Below are positions 1 to 7,939 of a stretch of 64,000 nt of DNA, one piece after another. Each line of letters begins with the position of its first letter. Within the stretch, counting starts at the first letter, position 1. Below the pieces are notes generated by a model. It saw only the letters and a list, made by a program, of their open reading frames with translations, made no database searches and was not told where the DNA came from. Origin of the DNA: Vreelandella glaciei (GTDB taxonomy: Bacteria; Pseudomonadota; Gammaproteobacteria; Pseudomonadales; Halomonadaceae); the NCBI RefSeq assembly GCF_013415125.1, contig NZ_JACCDE010000014.1:1-64000 (forward strand). Direction: 5' to 3'. The translations under genes were made by a program, and so were the position numbers.

Positions 1-2
1 CT

Positions 3-122
3 GGCGCGGAACTTGACGTTGGGCATGGCACTGTCTGGGTGAATGGCGATATTCGCTATATTGCCATGCAGTTCAGTAGGTTAGAAGCATTCCTGGGGGC
101 CGGTCTCACGGATTCAGGATAA
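3..122 (+). CDS. C-terminal end of an unidentified ORF cut by the window edge
   Basis: An open frame enters at base 3 and stops at TAA 120-122, giving about 39 residues that contain VWVNGDIRYIAMQF. I do not recognise it. It is in a different frame from the formate dehydrogenase remnant that follows and runs directly into it, so it may be the tail of another gene joined to fdhF by a deletion, or only chance coding. Confidence 0.2.
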   Translation, partial: GAELDVGHGTVWVNGDIRYIAMQFSRLEAFLGAGLTDSG

Positions 123-1080
123 CGTCCACTCGGCCTTTGAAAAACTCGATTTTATGGTAGTACAAGACATCTTCTTAAGTCGTACGGCTGAATTCGCCGA
201 TGTTGTTCTGCCCGCCTGCCCCAGCGTTGAAAAAGAGGGTACGTTCGTTAATACAGAACGGCGTATTCAGCGCTTTTATGAAGTGATGCCGCCGCTGGGC
301 AATAGCCGCCCTGATTGGCGTATTCTCACCGATTTAGCTGCACGTATGGGGCATGATTGGGGCTACACCCACCCTTCTCAGATCATGCAGGAGTGTGCGT
401 CCATTTCGCCCATGTTCGCAGGGGTTAGCTATGAGCGTTTAGAGGGCTGGAAATCGCTATCCTGGCCCGTAAATGCTGATGGCGTCGACTCACCCTTGCT
501 GTATACCGATGGGTTTCCCACCGCGAACGGTAAGGCGAACCTCTTTCCCCTGAAGTGGCAGGAGCCCGCAGAAGCCACTGATGCAGAATATGATTTATCA
601 CTCGATAACGGCCGGTTACTTGAGCAGTTTCAAGGCGCTAATCAGACAGGCCGCTCGCAGGGTATTTGGGATCAAGCGCCTCATGGTTTTGTCGAAGTCA
701 GCCATGAGCTTGCTGCCGAACGTGGTATCGAGGAAGGTACCTGGGTAAGGATTACGTCTCGACGCGACAGCATTGAGTTTCCAGTAGTGATTACTGACCG
801 CGTCGCTGGTAAGACTTTGTTTCTCCCCATTCATTTCGGCAAGCCGGGTGTGAATGCGCTAACCGGTGAACACAACGACCCCGATGTACAAACGCCCGCC
901 TACAAAGAAACCGCCGTCAAGCTGGAAGTGCTAGACAAGCGCACGGAACCGCCGCTGCCCAGCACTAACTTTCGTTTCGGGCAGCGCACACCTAATCAAG
1001 GCGTTGCCGTTGAGGTTAAGTGGATGCAAGACGATTACCGGCTTCCGCCCGCCCAGCAACATAAGCCGAGGAAAACGTAA
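118..1080 (+). pseudogene. Formate dehydrogenase alpha subunit, C-terminal remnant (5-prime truncated)
   Basis: The translation is the C-terminal third of a molybdopterin formate dehydrogenase. It shows FEKLDFMVVQDIFLS, then TAEFADVVLPA, then EGTFVNTERRIQ, all typical of the Mo-cofactor binding alpha subunit, followed by the molydopterin-dinucleotide-binding domain with GKPGVNALTGEHNDP near the end. Family members have roughly 700-980 residues; only about 320 remain. Homology fades at about base 115, and an in-frame TAG at 82-84 closes the frame upstream, so the catalytic Cys/Sec region and the Fe-S domain are absent from this reading frame. The first usable ATG is at 154 (308 aa). Its stop overlaps the next start by one base (TAATG), so it was once part of an operon with DUF1641. 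It is probably non-functional as an enzyme. A frameshift or assembly join cannot be excluded because the window begins here. Confidence 0.75.
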
Positions 1081-1637
1081 TGGCCGAACGAATTTCTCAC
1101 GACGTGACGCCACCCAAGATCGGGCCGGATGCTCATGAAGCGCTGGAGGCGCTACTTCAAACGCTACACGAGCATGGTGTACTACGTTTTGCCAACGATA
1201 TCGTGGCCGCCAATTCCGACGTTACCCGTCTGTTAGTCAACGGACTCAGTAACGAAGGGTCACTCAATACGATCCAAAATCTCTCGATCATCCTAATGGC
1301 TCTCTCCACTTTACCACCGGATCGTTTCTATCAAGTGATGATGGCGGTTAGAGACGGCGTGGATCAAATTGGTAGCTATCGTAGTCGCGGCAGTAGTAGC
1401 GACAACAGCAGTAGCACCAAGAGCGAGGCAGACTCCGCCGAAGCCATGAATAAAGAAGAAGCGAGTAAAGGAGAAGCACCAGGTGTCAGTGGCGTTTATA
1501 AAATGCTGCATGATGATGAACTTTGGCACGCCATACAGCCTTTATTAGCCGGGATTCGAGCTTTTTCTGAGCGGCTCGATACGCCTGTCGACAAGCCCGT
1601 TACTGACTTTACCGGCAAACCAACCGAAGGCCCATAA
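1080..1637 (+). CDS. DUF1641 family protein of formate dehydrogenase operons
   Basis: A 185-aa soluble protein whose ATG overlaps the fdhF stop by one base. An N-terminal helical segment (about residues 15-60, ALEALLQTLHEHGVLRFAND) and the central MALSTLPPDRFYQVMMAVRDG segment fit DUF1641, a family repeatedly found beside FdhF-type formate dehydrogenases (the B. subtilis yrhE-yrhD arrangement). Residues about 100-130 are a Ser/Glu/Lys-rich, low-complexity linker. Its molecular function is not established; the context suggests a role in formate dehydrogenase assembly or activity. It now follows a truncated catalytic gene, so it may be a leftover. Confidence 0.7.
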   Translation: MAERISHDVTPPKIGPDAHEALEALLQTLHEHGVLRFANDIVAANSDVTRLLVNGLSNEGSLNTIQNLSIILMALSTLPPDRFYQVMMAVRDGVDQIGSYRSRGSSSDNSSSTKSEADSAEAMNKEEASKGEAPGVSGVYKMLHDDELWHAIQPLLAGIRAFSERLDTPVDKPVTDFTGKPTEGP

Positions 1638-1691
1638 CTCCCTAGCGGTGCCAGGAACCAGCCGATGCCACGAAAATGAAATAAAACTGCC

Positions 1692-1732
1692 GCCCAGCTT
1701 ATTGGGGAGGGACGTATTCGCCTAAGCTGGGC
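1692..1732 (-). terminator. Inverted repeat, possible fdhD terminator
   Basis: A perfect 10-bp inverted repeat (GCCCAGCTTA at 1692-1701, TAAGCTGGGC at 1723-1732) with a 21-nt loop. It spans the fdhD stop codon and is followed on the minus strand, after a few bases, by TTTTATTT. It lies in the convergent gap between DUF1641 and fdhD. Confidence 0.45.
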
Positions 1733-2588
1733 GCTTGTCCTCTGCGTTATAGGACAATGCATACGACGAACCAAGAATACGCTCAGCACCTGAGTAAATA
1801 TTGAAACGTCCCTCACGCAGGAATCCCACCAAGGTGATGCCAAACTCCCTCGCCAGCCGCACGGCATAACTACTCGGGGCGGAAATAGCGCATACCACCG
1901 ACACACGCGCCATTATGCATTTCTGAATGAGCTCGAAACTAGCGCGGCCGCTGAGCAGCACAATACGCTCGGCGAGCGGTAGCTGGTCGTTCAATAACGC
2001 CCACCCGGTTAACTTATCGACCGCATTATGGCGCCCTACATCTTCTCTTAAGACCAGTAATTGCCCGCTAGTATCAAACAAGGCGGCCGCATGTAGCCCG
2101 CCGGTTTGCTCGAAAAGCCTTTGTTGCTTGTACAGCTCGCCTGGCAACGACAGCAGCAGCTGTTGACTTAACCGGGTGGAAAAAGCCAAAGGTGCCAATC
2201 CCTGCATGGCATCAAGATTCAGCTTTTTCTTACCGCACACGCCGCAGGCACTGTTGGAGAGCGACGAGCGCTCCAGTCGCTCGGCCTGCATACTGTTAAA
2301 GCGCTTAAGTACTACTTGTAACACATTGGGCTGCCCCACTAGATGGTCGATAACTTCAAAGTCATCCTTCGTATGCGCGACCCCCTCGCTTAGCATCAGC
2401 CCGGCTGCCAGTTCCCTATCGTGGCCGGGTGTACGCATCGTGATCACCGGCTCGGTACCCGACAAGCGGATTTCCAGCGCTTCTTCAATGGCTAAAGCAT
2501 CTTCTCTAACGGTAATGCCTTGGGTATCTAAGGTGAGGATATCTAAATGAATATCACCGTATTCGTGCGTGCCGCGTGCTACATCCAT
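1722..2588 (-). CDS. fdhD: FdhD, formate dehydrogenase sulfurtransferase / accessory protein
   Basis: FdhD passes sulfur from the cysteine desulfurase IscS to the molybdenum cofactor, which is needed to activate formate dehydrogenase. The sequence has the family marks: the cysteine loop ACGVCGKK, the motif REDVGRHNAVDKL, and LLSGRASFELIQK. The chosen start is the ATG at 2588 (288 aa), because AAGGAG sits a few bases upstream of it. The frame stays open to an ATG at 2705, which would add 39 residues without a comparable ribosome site. Convergent with the DUF1641 gene. The accessory gene appears intact although the fdhF beside it is truncated, so another formate dehydrogenase may exist elsewhere in the genome. 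Confidence 0.92.
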   Translation of the reverse strand: MDVARGTHEYGDIHLDILTLDTQGITVREDALAIEEALEIRLSGTEPVITMRTPGHDRELAAGLMLSEGVAHTKDDFEVIDHLVGQPNVLQVVLKRFNSMQAERLERSSLSNSACGVCGKKKLNLDAMQGLAPLAFSTRLSQQLLLSLPGELYKQQRLFEQTGGLHAAALFDTSGQLLVLREDVGRHNAVDKLTGWALLNDQLPLAERIVLLSGRASFELIQKCIMARVSVVCAISAPSSYAVRLAREFGITLVGFLREGRFNIYSGAERILGSSYALSYNAEDKRPA

Positions 2589-2854
2589 TGTAAACTCCTT
2601 GCTAGGCTCTTCCTGATTGGCAGCCTTTTCGGCGAGCAAGCCTGCTCTATATGAGGCTAGTTCAGCTTTTATCCCCTGCCAATAGCTACGCGCACCCTTG
2701 CCCAAATCCCTTTCTATTCATAACAAATGCTATTAAGACACGACTCCCTTTCGCCCATTACCCACGTTGTCATCGCTTGTTCATCCATTTGACTCGGCAG
2801 TGTCATTCACTCTGCCCACACTGCATAAAAACGTGATAAAGGGATGGATCGCTT

Positions 2855-4018
2855 ATGCGGCTCTGCATCGTCAGTGAAACATGGTCACCGGATATTAATG
2901 GCGTTGCCCATACGCTGAGCCGGTTAAGCTACGAACTTCGTCGGCAAGGAGTGCCGGTTGATGTTATTCGTCCTCGCCCAAGAACCCCTAGTCATGCAAC
3001 GGGGGTGAACAGCGAACTGCAAGTGCAGCGCCTTGCTTTACCCGGCTATTCCGATGTTCAGGTGGGATTAGTCACACCCGCCACATTACGACGCTTTTGG
3101 GACCAACATCGCCCTGATGTTATCTACTTAGCAACCCAAGGCCCGCTCGGCTGGGCTGCTCGTCAAGCGGCACGGCGGCTCAATATCCCTCTAGTGGCGG
3201 GTTGGCACACGAACTTTGATCACTACTGCGAAGATTATGGTGTTACTTGGCTGGCATCGACCACACGGCGCTACCTTCGCTACTTTCATAATGGCTGCGA
3301 CCTAACGTTAGTGCCTACCCATCAGCAAGCTAATACGCTTCAACAGCAAGGGATCCGGGATATCCATGTACTTTCACGTGGGCTAGACGGAGAGCGCTTC
3401 TCGCCTGCCCATCGTGATACACAATTGCGCCAGCGCTGGGGCGTAGGCGAACATCAGCCGGTCGCACTTTATGTTGGTCGGTTAGCCGCCGAAAAAAACC
3501 TCACCCTGCTCCATGAAAGCCTTCAAGCCATGCGCGAAGTGCGTCCCGATATCGCTCAGGTCATCGTAGGCGACGGCCCTGCGCGGGCACAGCTGGAAAA
3601 AGCACTGCCGGACGCGCATTTCACCGGCTTCGTGGGGCAGGAATCGCTGGCTCGCCACTATGCCAGTGCCGATCTGTTTATTTTCCCCTCACTTTCAGAA
3701 ACCTGGGGGAATGTGGTCGCAGAAGCAATGGCCAGCGGCTTAGCCGTGGTGGCTTATGAACATGCTGCCAGCGCCGAACTCATTAATAGTGGCTATAACG
3801 GTATTACCGTTCCCGCTGGCAATAGCGCTGCCTTTCAGCAGGCAGCGGTCGAGCTGTGCCAGCACCCCGCTGACTACGCGCGCCTAGGTCGAGTAGCGCG
3901 TTTACGTGCACTTGAGCAGAGCTGGACAGGGATTGCAGAGCAGTTTCTGCGTTATTTACACCAAGCCCAGGAGGCTCACCATGCGCCCGCGTCCGCTTGT
4001 CGTATTCGACCGTCTTGA
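2855..4018 (+). CDS. Glycosyltransferase family 4 (GT-B fold)
   Basis: A 387-aa cytosolic glycosyltransferase. The N-terminal acceptor domain begins MRLCIVSETWSPDINGVAHT, typical of GT4 enzymes of the glycolipid / mannosyltransferase kind. The C-terminal nucleotide-sugar domain carries ALYVGRLAAEKN and the E-x7-E motif in ETWGNVVAEAMASGLAVVAYE. The next gene, a PAP2 phosphatase, overlaps its 3-prime end by 38 bases, so the two are translationally coupled and probably act on the same lipid or lipid-linked substrate. The sugar and acceptor cannot be told from the sequence. A GGGATGG stretch lies about 10 bases before the ATG. Confidence 0.85.
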   Translation: MRLCIVSETWSPDINGVAHTLSRLSYELRRQGVPVDVIRPRPRTPSHATGVNSELQVQRLALPGYSDVQVGLVTPATLRRFWDQHRPDVIYLATQGPLGWAARQAARRLNIPLVAGWHTNFDHYCEDYGVTWLASTTRRYLRYFHNGCDLTLVPTHQQANTLQQQGIRDIHVLSRGLDGERFSPAHRDTQLRQRWGVGEHQPVALYVGRLAAEKNLTLLHESLQAMREVRPDIAQVIVGDGPARAQLEKALPDAHFTGFVGQESLARHYASADLFIFPSLSETWGNVVAEAMASGLAVVAYEHAASAELINSGYNGITVPAGNSAAFQQAAVELCQHPADYARLGRVARLRALEQSWTGIAEQFLRYLHQAQEAHHAPASACRIRPS

Positions 4019-4520
4019 CTTATTAGAGTGGCAATTATGCCAGCGCGTATCGCGGCTCTCGCTGTATCGCCCCTGGCGCATTACTCTGCAAGCCGCCAGC
4101 CGCTTAGGTGATTGGCCGGTATGGGTGCTGCTGATTCTGGCCCAGCCCTGGCTTCAACCAAACGGCTCGTGGCGGTTGATGCAGTACAGCGTTATTGCGC
4201 TGTTTGCCATAGCCGTATATCGCCTGGTAAAAACACGACTCTGTCGTGAGCGGCCCTTTATTACCTATAGCGAGGGCATTCTGTGCTGTGAACCGGCACG
4301 TGATCGTTATAGTTTTCCCAGCGGCCACACCATGCATGCGGTGATGTTTAGCGTATTAGTAGCCGCTCACACCCCCTGGCTACTACCGGTGATCCTACCG
4401 CTATCCCTGCTGATTGCGATCTCCCGCGTCGGGCTGGGGCTGCACTATGTGAGTGATGTACTGGCAGGCGCTGCATTGGGCTATGCCTTTGCCTTGGTCA
4501 GCCTTTATTGGATGGGGTAA
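3981..4520 (+). CDS. PAP2 family phosphatase (membrane)
   Basis: A 179-aa integral membrane phosphatase. The three PAP2 signature blocks are present in order: KTRLCRERP, SFPSGHTMH, and SRVGLGLHYVSD, which carry the catalytic Lys/Arg, Ser-Gly-His and His/Asp. Several hydrophobic segments surround them. The start at 3981 has AGGAGG upstream and lies inside the end of the glycosyltransferase gene. Likely substrates are lipid phosphates or undecaprenyl diphosphate; the coupling with a GT4 enzyme suggests glycolipid or phospholipid remodelling. Confidence 0.88.
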   Translation: MRPRPLVVFDRLDLLEWQLCQRVSRLSLYRPWRITLQAASRLGDWPVWVLLILAQPWLQPNGSWRLMQYSVIALFAIAVYRLVKTRLCRERPFITYSEGILCCEPARDRYSFPSGHTMHAVMFSVLVAAHTPWLLPVILPLSLLIAISRVGLGLHYVSDVLAGAALGYAFALVSLYWMG

Positions 4521-4641
4521 TGGCCGTTTTCATCCGACTTATTTTTACCGCTTATTAACCGTGGGCTGGCTTGCATTTGGCTTGCTCTATTTCGAGCGTA
4601 TGGTGCCTGAGCGAAGCAAAGGCCGTTGGAAGCACTAACGC

Positions 4642-4667
4642 AAAATGCCCGCTGACGCGGGCATTTT
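4642..4667 (+). terminator. Intrinsic terminator after the glycosyltransferase-PAP2 pair
   Basis: An 11-bp perfect stem (AAAATGCCCGC / GCGGGCATTTT) with a 4-nt loop. T-rich sequence follows on the + strand. Because the stem ends are A/T rich it could also work in reverse. Confidence 0.8.
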
Positions 4668-4705
4668 AGTTATTTTTAAATAATTGTTATGGTTAGAGCA
4701 GTTGG

Positions 4706-4837
4706 TTAAATGTCGGGGGGCATGTCATCGCGCTCGTCCATAGTGGCCATGAAAGATGTCTTAAACATCATATACACACCCACCCCCGAAAACCCTAAGA
4801 ACAAAACAAACATGCATAACATCAATGCCATCGCCAT
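4706..4837 (-). CDS. Small single-pass membrane protein, 43 aa
   Basis: A short minus-strand frame from ATG 4837 to TAA 4706. Residues 3-24 form one hydrophobic helix (ALMLCMFVLFLGFSGVGVYM), followed by a short polar, acidic tail ending DERDDMPPDI, which suggests an inner-membrane anchor with a charged end. I do not recognise the family. The transmembrane-plus-charged-tail design argues for a real gene. Its ribosome site is weak (AGGGAC). Confidence 0.55.
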   Translation of the reverse strand: MAMALMLCMFVLFLGFSGVGVYMMFKTSFMATMDERDDMPPDI

Positions 4838-5022
4838 AATCTTGTCCCTGTTCGTGTGCGGTCGTTACGTTGACGTTTTCTAACCGCGACATTTGGTTTT
4901 ATCGAAAGGATAGACTAAAACACAGGTTTTATCTGTACGAGAGCTGTGTGTACAAAAGCGATGCAGAACGCTAAATTTTTAAAATATTTAAAAATCAACT
5001 ACTTATAATATTATACGCACGC

Positions 5023-5053
5023 AAAAAGACCACCCCGTTTTTACGAGATGGTC
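5023..5053 (-). terminator. Intrinsic terminator of the CsrB/RsmZ-like RNA
   Basis: Read on the minus strand, GACCATCTCG pairs with CGGGGTGGTC (two G-U pairs) around a 6-nt loop and is followed by TTTTT (A-run 5023-5027 on +). Confidence 0.8.
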
Positions 5054-5190
5054 GTTTTGCACCGATTCCACTCCTTGGTCTGATGAACAGCGCCTCCTTG
5101 CGCTGCAACCAGTGAGTGGGCGGATTGTCCTTTAACTTCCTGTTTGTCTTTCGGCGTCCTGCCTTCCTTTTTTCTCTCAACCCACTCACT
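5023..5190 (-). ncRNA. Candidate CsrB/RsmZ-family regulatory RNA (CsrA/RsmA sponge)
   Basis: On the minus strand this region has seven GGA motifs in about 110 bases, six with an A or C before them as CsrA/RsmA prefers. Three lie in hairpin loops: CAGCGC-AAGGAG-GCGCTG (5088-5105), CCA-AGGAG-TGG (5068-5078) and GGC-AGGAC-GCC (5153-5163). It ends in a strong intrinsic terminator (5023-5053). There is no credible protein in either strand. These are the defining features of CsrB/RsmX/Y/Z RNAs, which sequester CsrA/RsmA and are usually switched on by a GacA-type regulator. I did not find a clear GacA box upstream. The 5-prime end is estimated. Confidence 0.75.
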
Positions 5191-5575
5191 TAGTTACTAA
5201 TAACAATTATCTAAACGGCTAGAGCTAAACAACTGAACTTCTACGCAACTACTCAGTAGCTGCAGGGACTGCGCCAAGCCATGCCAATAATCAACATTAA
5301 TAATTAAAAACAATAACTTAAAAACAACAAACATCTCCAAATAGGCTAATTTCCCTGCACTTTTGATGTGTAGAACTGGCACATGCGACATAAGCACACG
5401 TTATCAAGACACATCTATCTAGCTGAAACACATTAAAATGATGGCGAAACGGCGCAACAGCGATTATTTTTGCTAACGAACCTTCCCACTTTGCTATAAA
5501 AAGGCTTTGCTTTAAAAAGTGTCCAGACAGCTCTATCAATGTTTGACGCACGCCCATGCCTTTGAGGAAACCGCT
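5191..5575. other. Intergenic region, no gene recognised
   Basis: AT-rich stretch between the small RNA and the entericidin gene. It should contain the promoter of the minus-strand RNA and that of the entericidin gene. Open frames here are short and lack ribosome sites or recognisable residues. Confidence 0.5.
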
Positions 5576-5707
5576 ATGAAACGTACTATTGCGCTTGCCA
5601 TACTCGTCATGACCACACTTCTGTTGGTAAGTGGTTGCAATACCATTCGGGGTGCTGGTGAGGATATCGAACAGGGTGGAGAAGCTATCCAACGCTCAGC
5701 GAGCTAA
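5576..5707 (+). CDS. Entericidin A/B family lipoprotein
   Basis: A 43-aa lipoprotein. A Lys/Arg-led hydrophobic signal peptide ends in a lipobox (LLLVSGC, Cys at residue 21). The mature part NTIRGAGEDIEQGGEAIQRS matches the entericidin pattern (GCNTxRGxGxDIxxxGxxI). Entericidins are small envelope lipoproteins, often induced by stress or in stationary phase. GAGGAAA lies just before the ATG. Confidence 0.9.
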   Translation: MKRTIALAILVMTTLLLVSGCNTIRGAGEDIEQGGEAIQRSAS

Positions 5708-5709
5708 AC

Positions 5710-6243
5710 GTGATGATGACTGTTTACTTATCCCACGGCCTAGAGAGCGGCCCAGGGGCACTTAAAATCCAGGCACTAAAAGGCGTTGCTGAAAAACTAG
5801 ATGATTGTGAGCCCGTGGTAATGGACTATCGAGGCATGGCAGAGCCCCAGCAACGTCTTCAGCATCTTTTACAGGTGATAGCCGAGCGCGGTGATGACCC
5901 TGCCCACTGTGTACTGGCAGGTTCAAGCCTGGGCGGGTGGCTAAGCGCGGCCGTCAGCGCTCAGCAGCCCGTATTAGGCTGTTTTTTGTTAGCCCCCGCG
6001 TTAGGCATAGCCGCCTACCCTGAAACGTCGCCCACCATCCAGGCACGCCACACGCACATTGTTCACGGCTGGCGCGATGATATCGTTGCCCCTGAACCGG
6101 TGATTGAACGTGCTCGCCTGCAGCGGCTGTCGCTGAGAATGGTGGACGATGATCACCGCTTACACGCCAGCCTCGACACCATTTTGGTCGATTTTGAGCG
6201 CTTTCTATGTCAATGCAGCGCGGACTCTCAGAACGACGCATAA
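5710..6243 (+). CDS. Alpha/beta hydrolase, YqiA/YcfP-like esterase
   Basis: A 177-aa small alpha/beta hydrolase. It opens with the beta-strand and oxyanion region VYLSHGLESGPGALK. The nucleophile elbow is GSSLGG (catalytic Ser), the acid is probably in HGWRDDIVAP, and the catalytic His is in DDDHRLH. This is the YqiA/YcfP esterase type. It starts two bases after the entericidin stop, so both may be co-transcribed. ATGs at 5710, 5713 and 5716 are all possible starts. Confidence 0.8.
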   Translation: MMMTVYLSHGLESGPGALKIQALKGVAEKLDDCEPVVMDYRGMAEPQQRLQHLLQVIAERGDDPAHCVLAGSSLGGWLSAAVSAQQPVLGCFLLAPALGIAAYPETSPTIQARHTHIVHGWRDDIVAPEPVIERARLQRLSLRMVDDDHRLHASLDTILVDFERFLCQCSADSQNDA

Positions 6244-6329
6244 CCGCTGACCAAAACAAACATTCGACACAAGCAACCAAAACCTATACAAATGGTGTAC
6301 ACCAAAACCAGATAGTGAGGAAATTGCTT

Positions 6330-6497
6330 ATGTTTGGCATGTTTAAGCGCGACCCCAAAAAGAAACTCCAGCAAAATTATGAGCGTAAACTGCAAGCCGC
6401 GATGGAAGCGTCTCGTAACGGCGATATGCGCGCCAATGCCACCCTTACCGAAGAAGCTGAGGCGATATTGGCTGAGATTAAACGCCTTGAGCAGTAA
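6330..6497 (+). CDS. DUF6435 family small protein
   Basis: A 55-aa charged helical protein, MFGMFKRDPKKKLQQNYERK, then an acidic helix AILAEIKRLEQ. The FKRDPxKKLxxxYExxL start and the RNGDMRANATLTEEAE segment are characteristic of DUF6435. The function is unknown. The ATG at 6330 has GAGGAAA upstream. Convergent with ntrC. Confidence 0.75.
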   Translation: MFGMFKRDPKKKLQQNYERKLQAAMEASRNGDMRANATLTEEAEAILAEIKRLEQ

Positions 6498-6511
6498 CGA
6501 CTGCTTAGCCT

Positions 6512-7939
6512 TTACTCGTCAGCCAGTGCTGGCAGCAGCGTTTTTAATTTGCGGGTCAGTGTATTACGCCCCCAGCCAAGCAGTTCAGCGGCTTCACCTT
6601 TGCGTCCACCGGTATGCTTTAAAGCGGTTTCAATCAGAATCCGCTCAAAATCGGGCACCGCCTCTTCCAAAAGATGGGTATGGCCTTCGGCCAAGGCATG
6701 ATCCGCCCAGTCGCGAAACGCCGTACGCCAATCACCATGAGCGCTACTTTCGGAAGCGCTTGGCGAGCGCAGTTCCTGCGGCAAATCTTCAACAAGGATT
6801 TCACGCCCCGACGCCATCACCGTCAGCCACCGGCAGATATTTTCCAACTGCCGCACGTTACCGGGCCACGGCAAGCGTGTTAGGTGGGCTTCCGCTTCAC
6901 TGGTCAGCACCTTGATATCGGTAGTCAGCTCTTTCGCCGCTTCGGCCAGAAAGTGCCGGGTTAAACGTGGTATATCTTCGCGCCTTTCAGCCAGTTTCGG
7001 CAGGTGAATACGGATCACGTTTAGGCGGTGGAACAAATCCTCCCGGAAGCGGCCGTCATCCACCAACACTTCTAGGTTTTGGTGCGTAGCGGCGATGATA
7101 CGCACGTCCACTTTAACCGGCGTATGCCCCCCGACGCGATAGAACTCACCATCCGCCAGCACGCGTAGCAGGCGCGTTTGGGTTTCCGATGGCATATCGC
7201 CTATTTCGTCTAAAAACAGTGTGCCGCCGTTGGCCTGCTCAAACCGCCCTTGGCGCTGCTGTGCCGCCCCGGTAAAAGCGCCCTTCTCATGGCCAAACAG
7301 CTCCGACTCGATCAAATCGCGAGGAATCGCCGCCATGTTCAACGCGATAAAGGGCTTACCGGCACGCGGGCTATGCTGATGCAGCGCCTGAGCAACGCGC
7401 TCTTTACCCGTCCCCGACTCCCCGTTGATTAACACCGTGATATGCGAGTGAGAAAGACGGCCAATGGCGCGAAACACCTCCTGCATCGCGGGCGCTTCAC
7501 CAATAATCTCAGCGTTTAAGCCTTCCGGCACGGCGACCGGTCGTTGGCGTTCCCGGGCGTGGGCCACCGCGCGGCGCACCAGCGCCAGGGCTTCATCAAC
7601 GTCGAACGGCTTGGGCAAGTATTCAAATGCCCCACCCTGATAAGAGGCGACGGCGCTGTCTAGGTCGGAGTGTGCGGTCATCACGATCACCGGTAGATCG
7701 GGATGCGCCTCGCGTACTCTCGCCATTAAGTCCAGGCCGTCGATACCTGGCATACGAATGTCGGTGACCAGCACGTCAGGGGGGCTTTCCAGTAAACGCG
7801 CAAGGGCTGTATCTGCACGCTCAATACACTCAACATCGAGATCGGGCTGCGCCAGGGCGCGTTCCAGCACCCAGCGGATAGCGCGGTCGTCATCGACAAT
7901 CACCACCCGCGCAACATCGGTACGTGTAGTCTCAGTCAT
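6512..7939 (-). CDS. ntrC: NtrC, nitrogen regulation response regulator (sigma-54 activator)
   Basis: A 475-aa three-domain regulator. The receiver domain has the phospho-acceptor Asp60 in VLVTDIRMPG. The AAA+ domain has Walker A GESGTGKE (173-180) and the sigma-54 loop GAFTGA (220-225). A Fis-type helix-turn-helix is at the C-terminus (GRKGEAAELLGWGRNTLTRK). Phosphorylated by NtrB under nitrogen limitation, it activates sigma-54 promoters such as glnA. Its start overlaps the end of ntrB by 8 bases, so the two are coupled. Confidence 0.96.
   Translation of the reverse strand: MTETTRTDVARVVIVDDDRAIRWVLERALAQPDLDVECIERADTALARLLESPPDVLVTDIRMPGIDGLDLMARVREAHPDLPVIVMTAHSDLDSAVASYQGGAFEYLPKPFDVDEALALVRRAVAHARERQRPVAVPEGLNAEIIGEAPAMQEVFRAIGRLSHSHITVLINGESGTGKERVAQALHQHSPRAGKPFIALNMAAIPRDLIESELFGHEKGAFTGAAQQRQGRFEQANGGTLFLDEIGDMPSETQTRLLRVLADGEFYRVGGHTPVKVDVRIIAATHQNLEVLVDDGRFREDLFHRLNVIRIHLPKLAERREDIPRLTRHFLAEAAKELTTDIKVLTSEAEAHLTRLPWPGNVRQLENICRWLTVMASGREILVEDLPQELRSPSASESSAHGDWRTAFRDWADHALAEGHTHLLEEAVPDFERILIETALKHTGGRKGEAAELLGWGRNTLTRKLKTLLPALADE

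Noticed and set aside
4453..4638. A 61-aa frame with a hydrophobic segment overlapping the PAP2 gene end
   Set aside because: It has no ribosome site and begins inside the PAP2 gene in another frame. The part beyond the PAP2 stop looks partly protein-like (VGWLAFGLLYFERM), so a small gene or frameshifted tail is not fully excluded.
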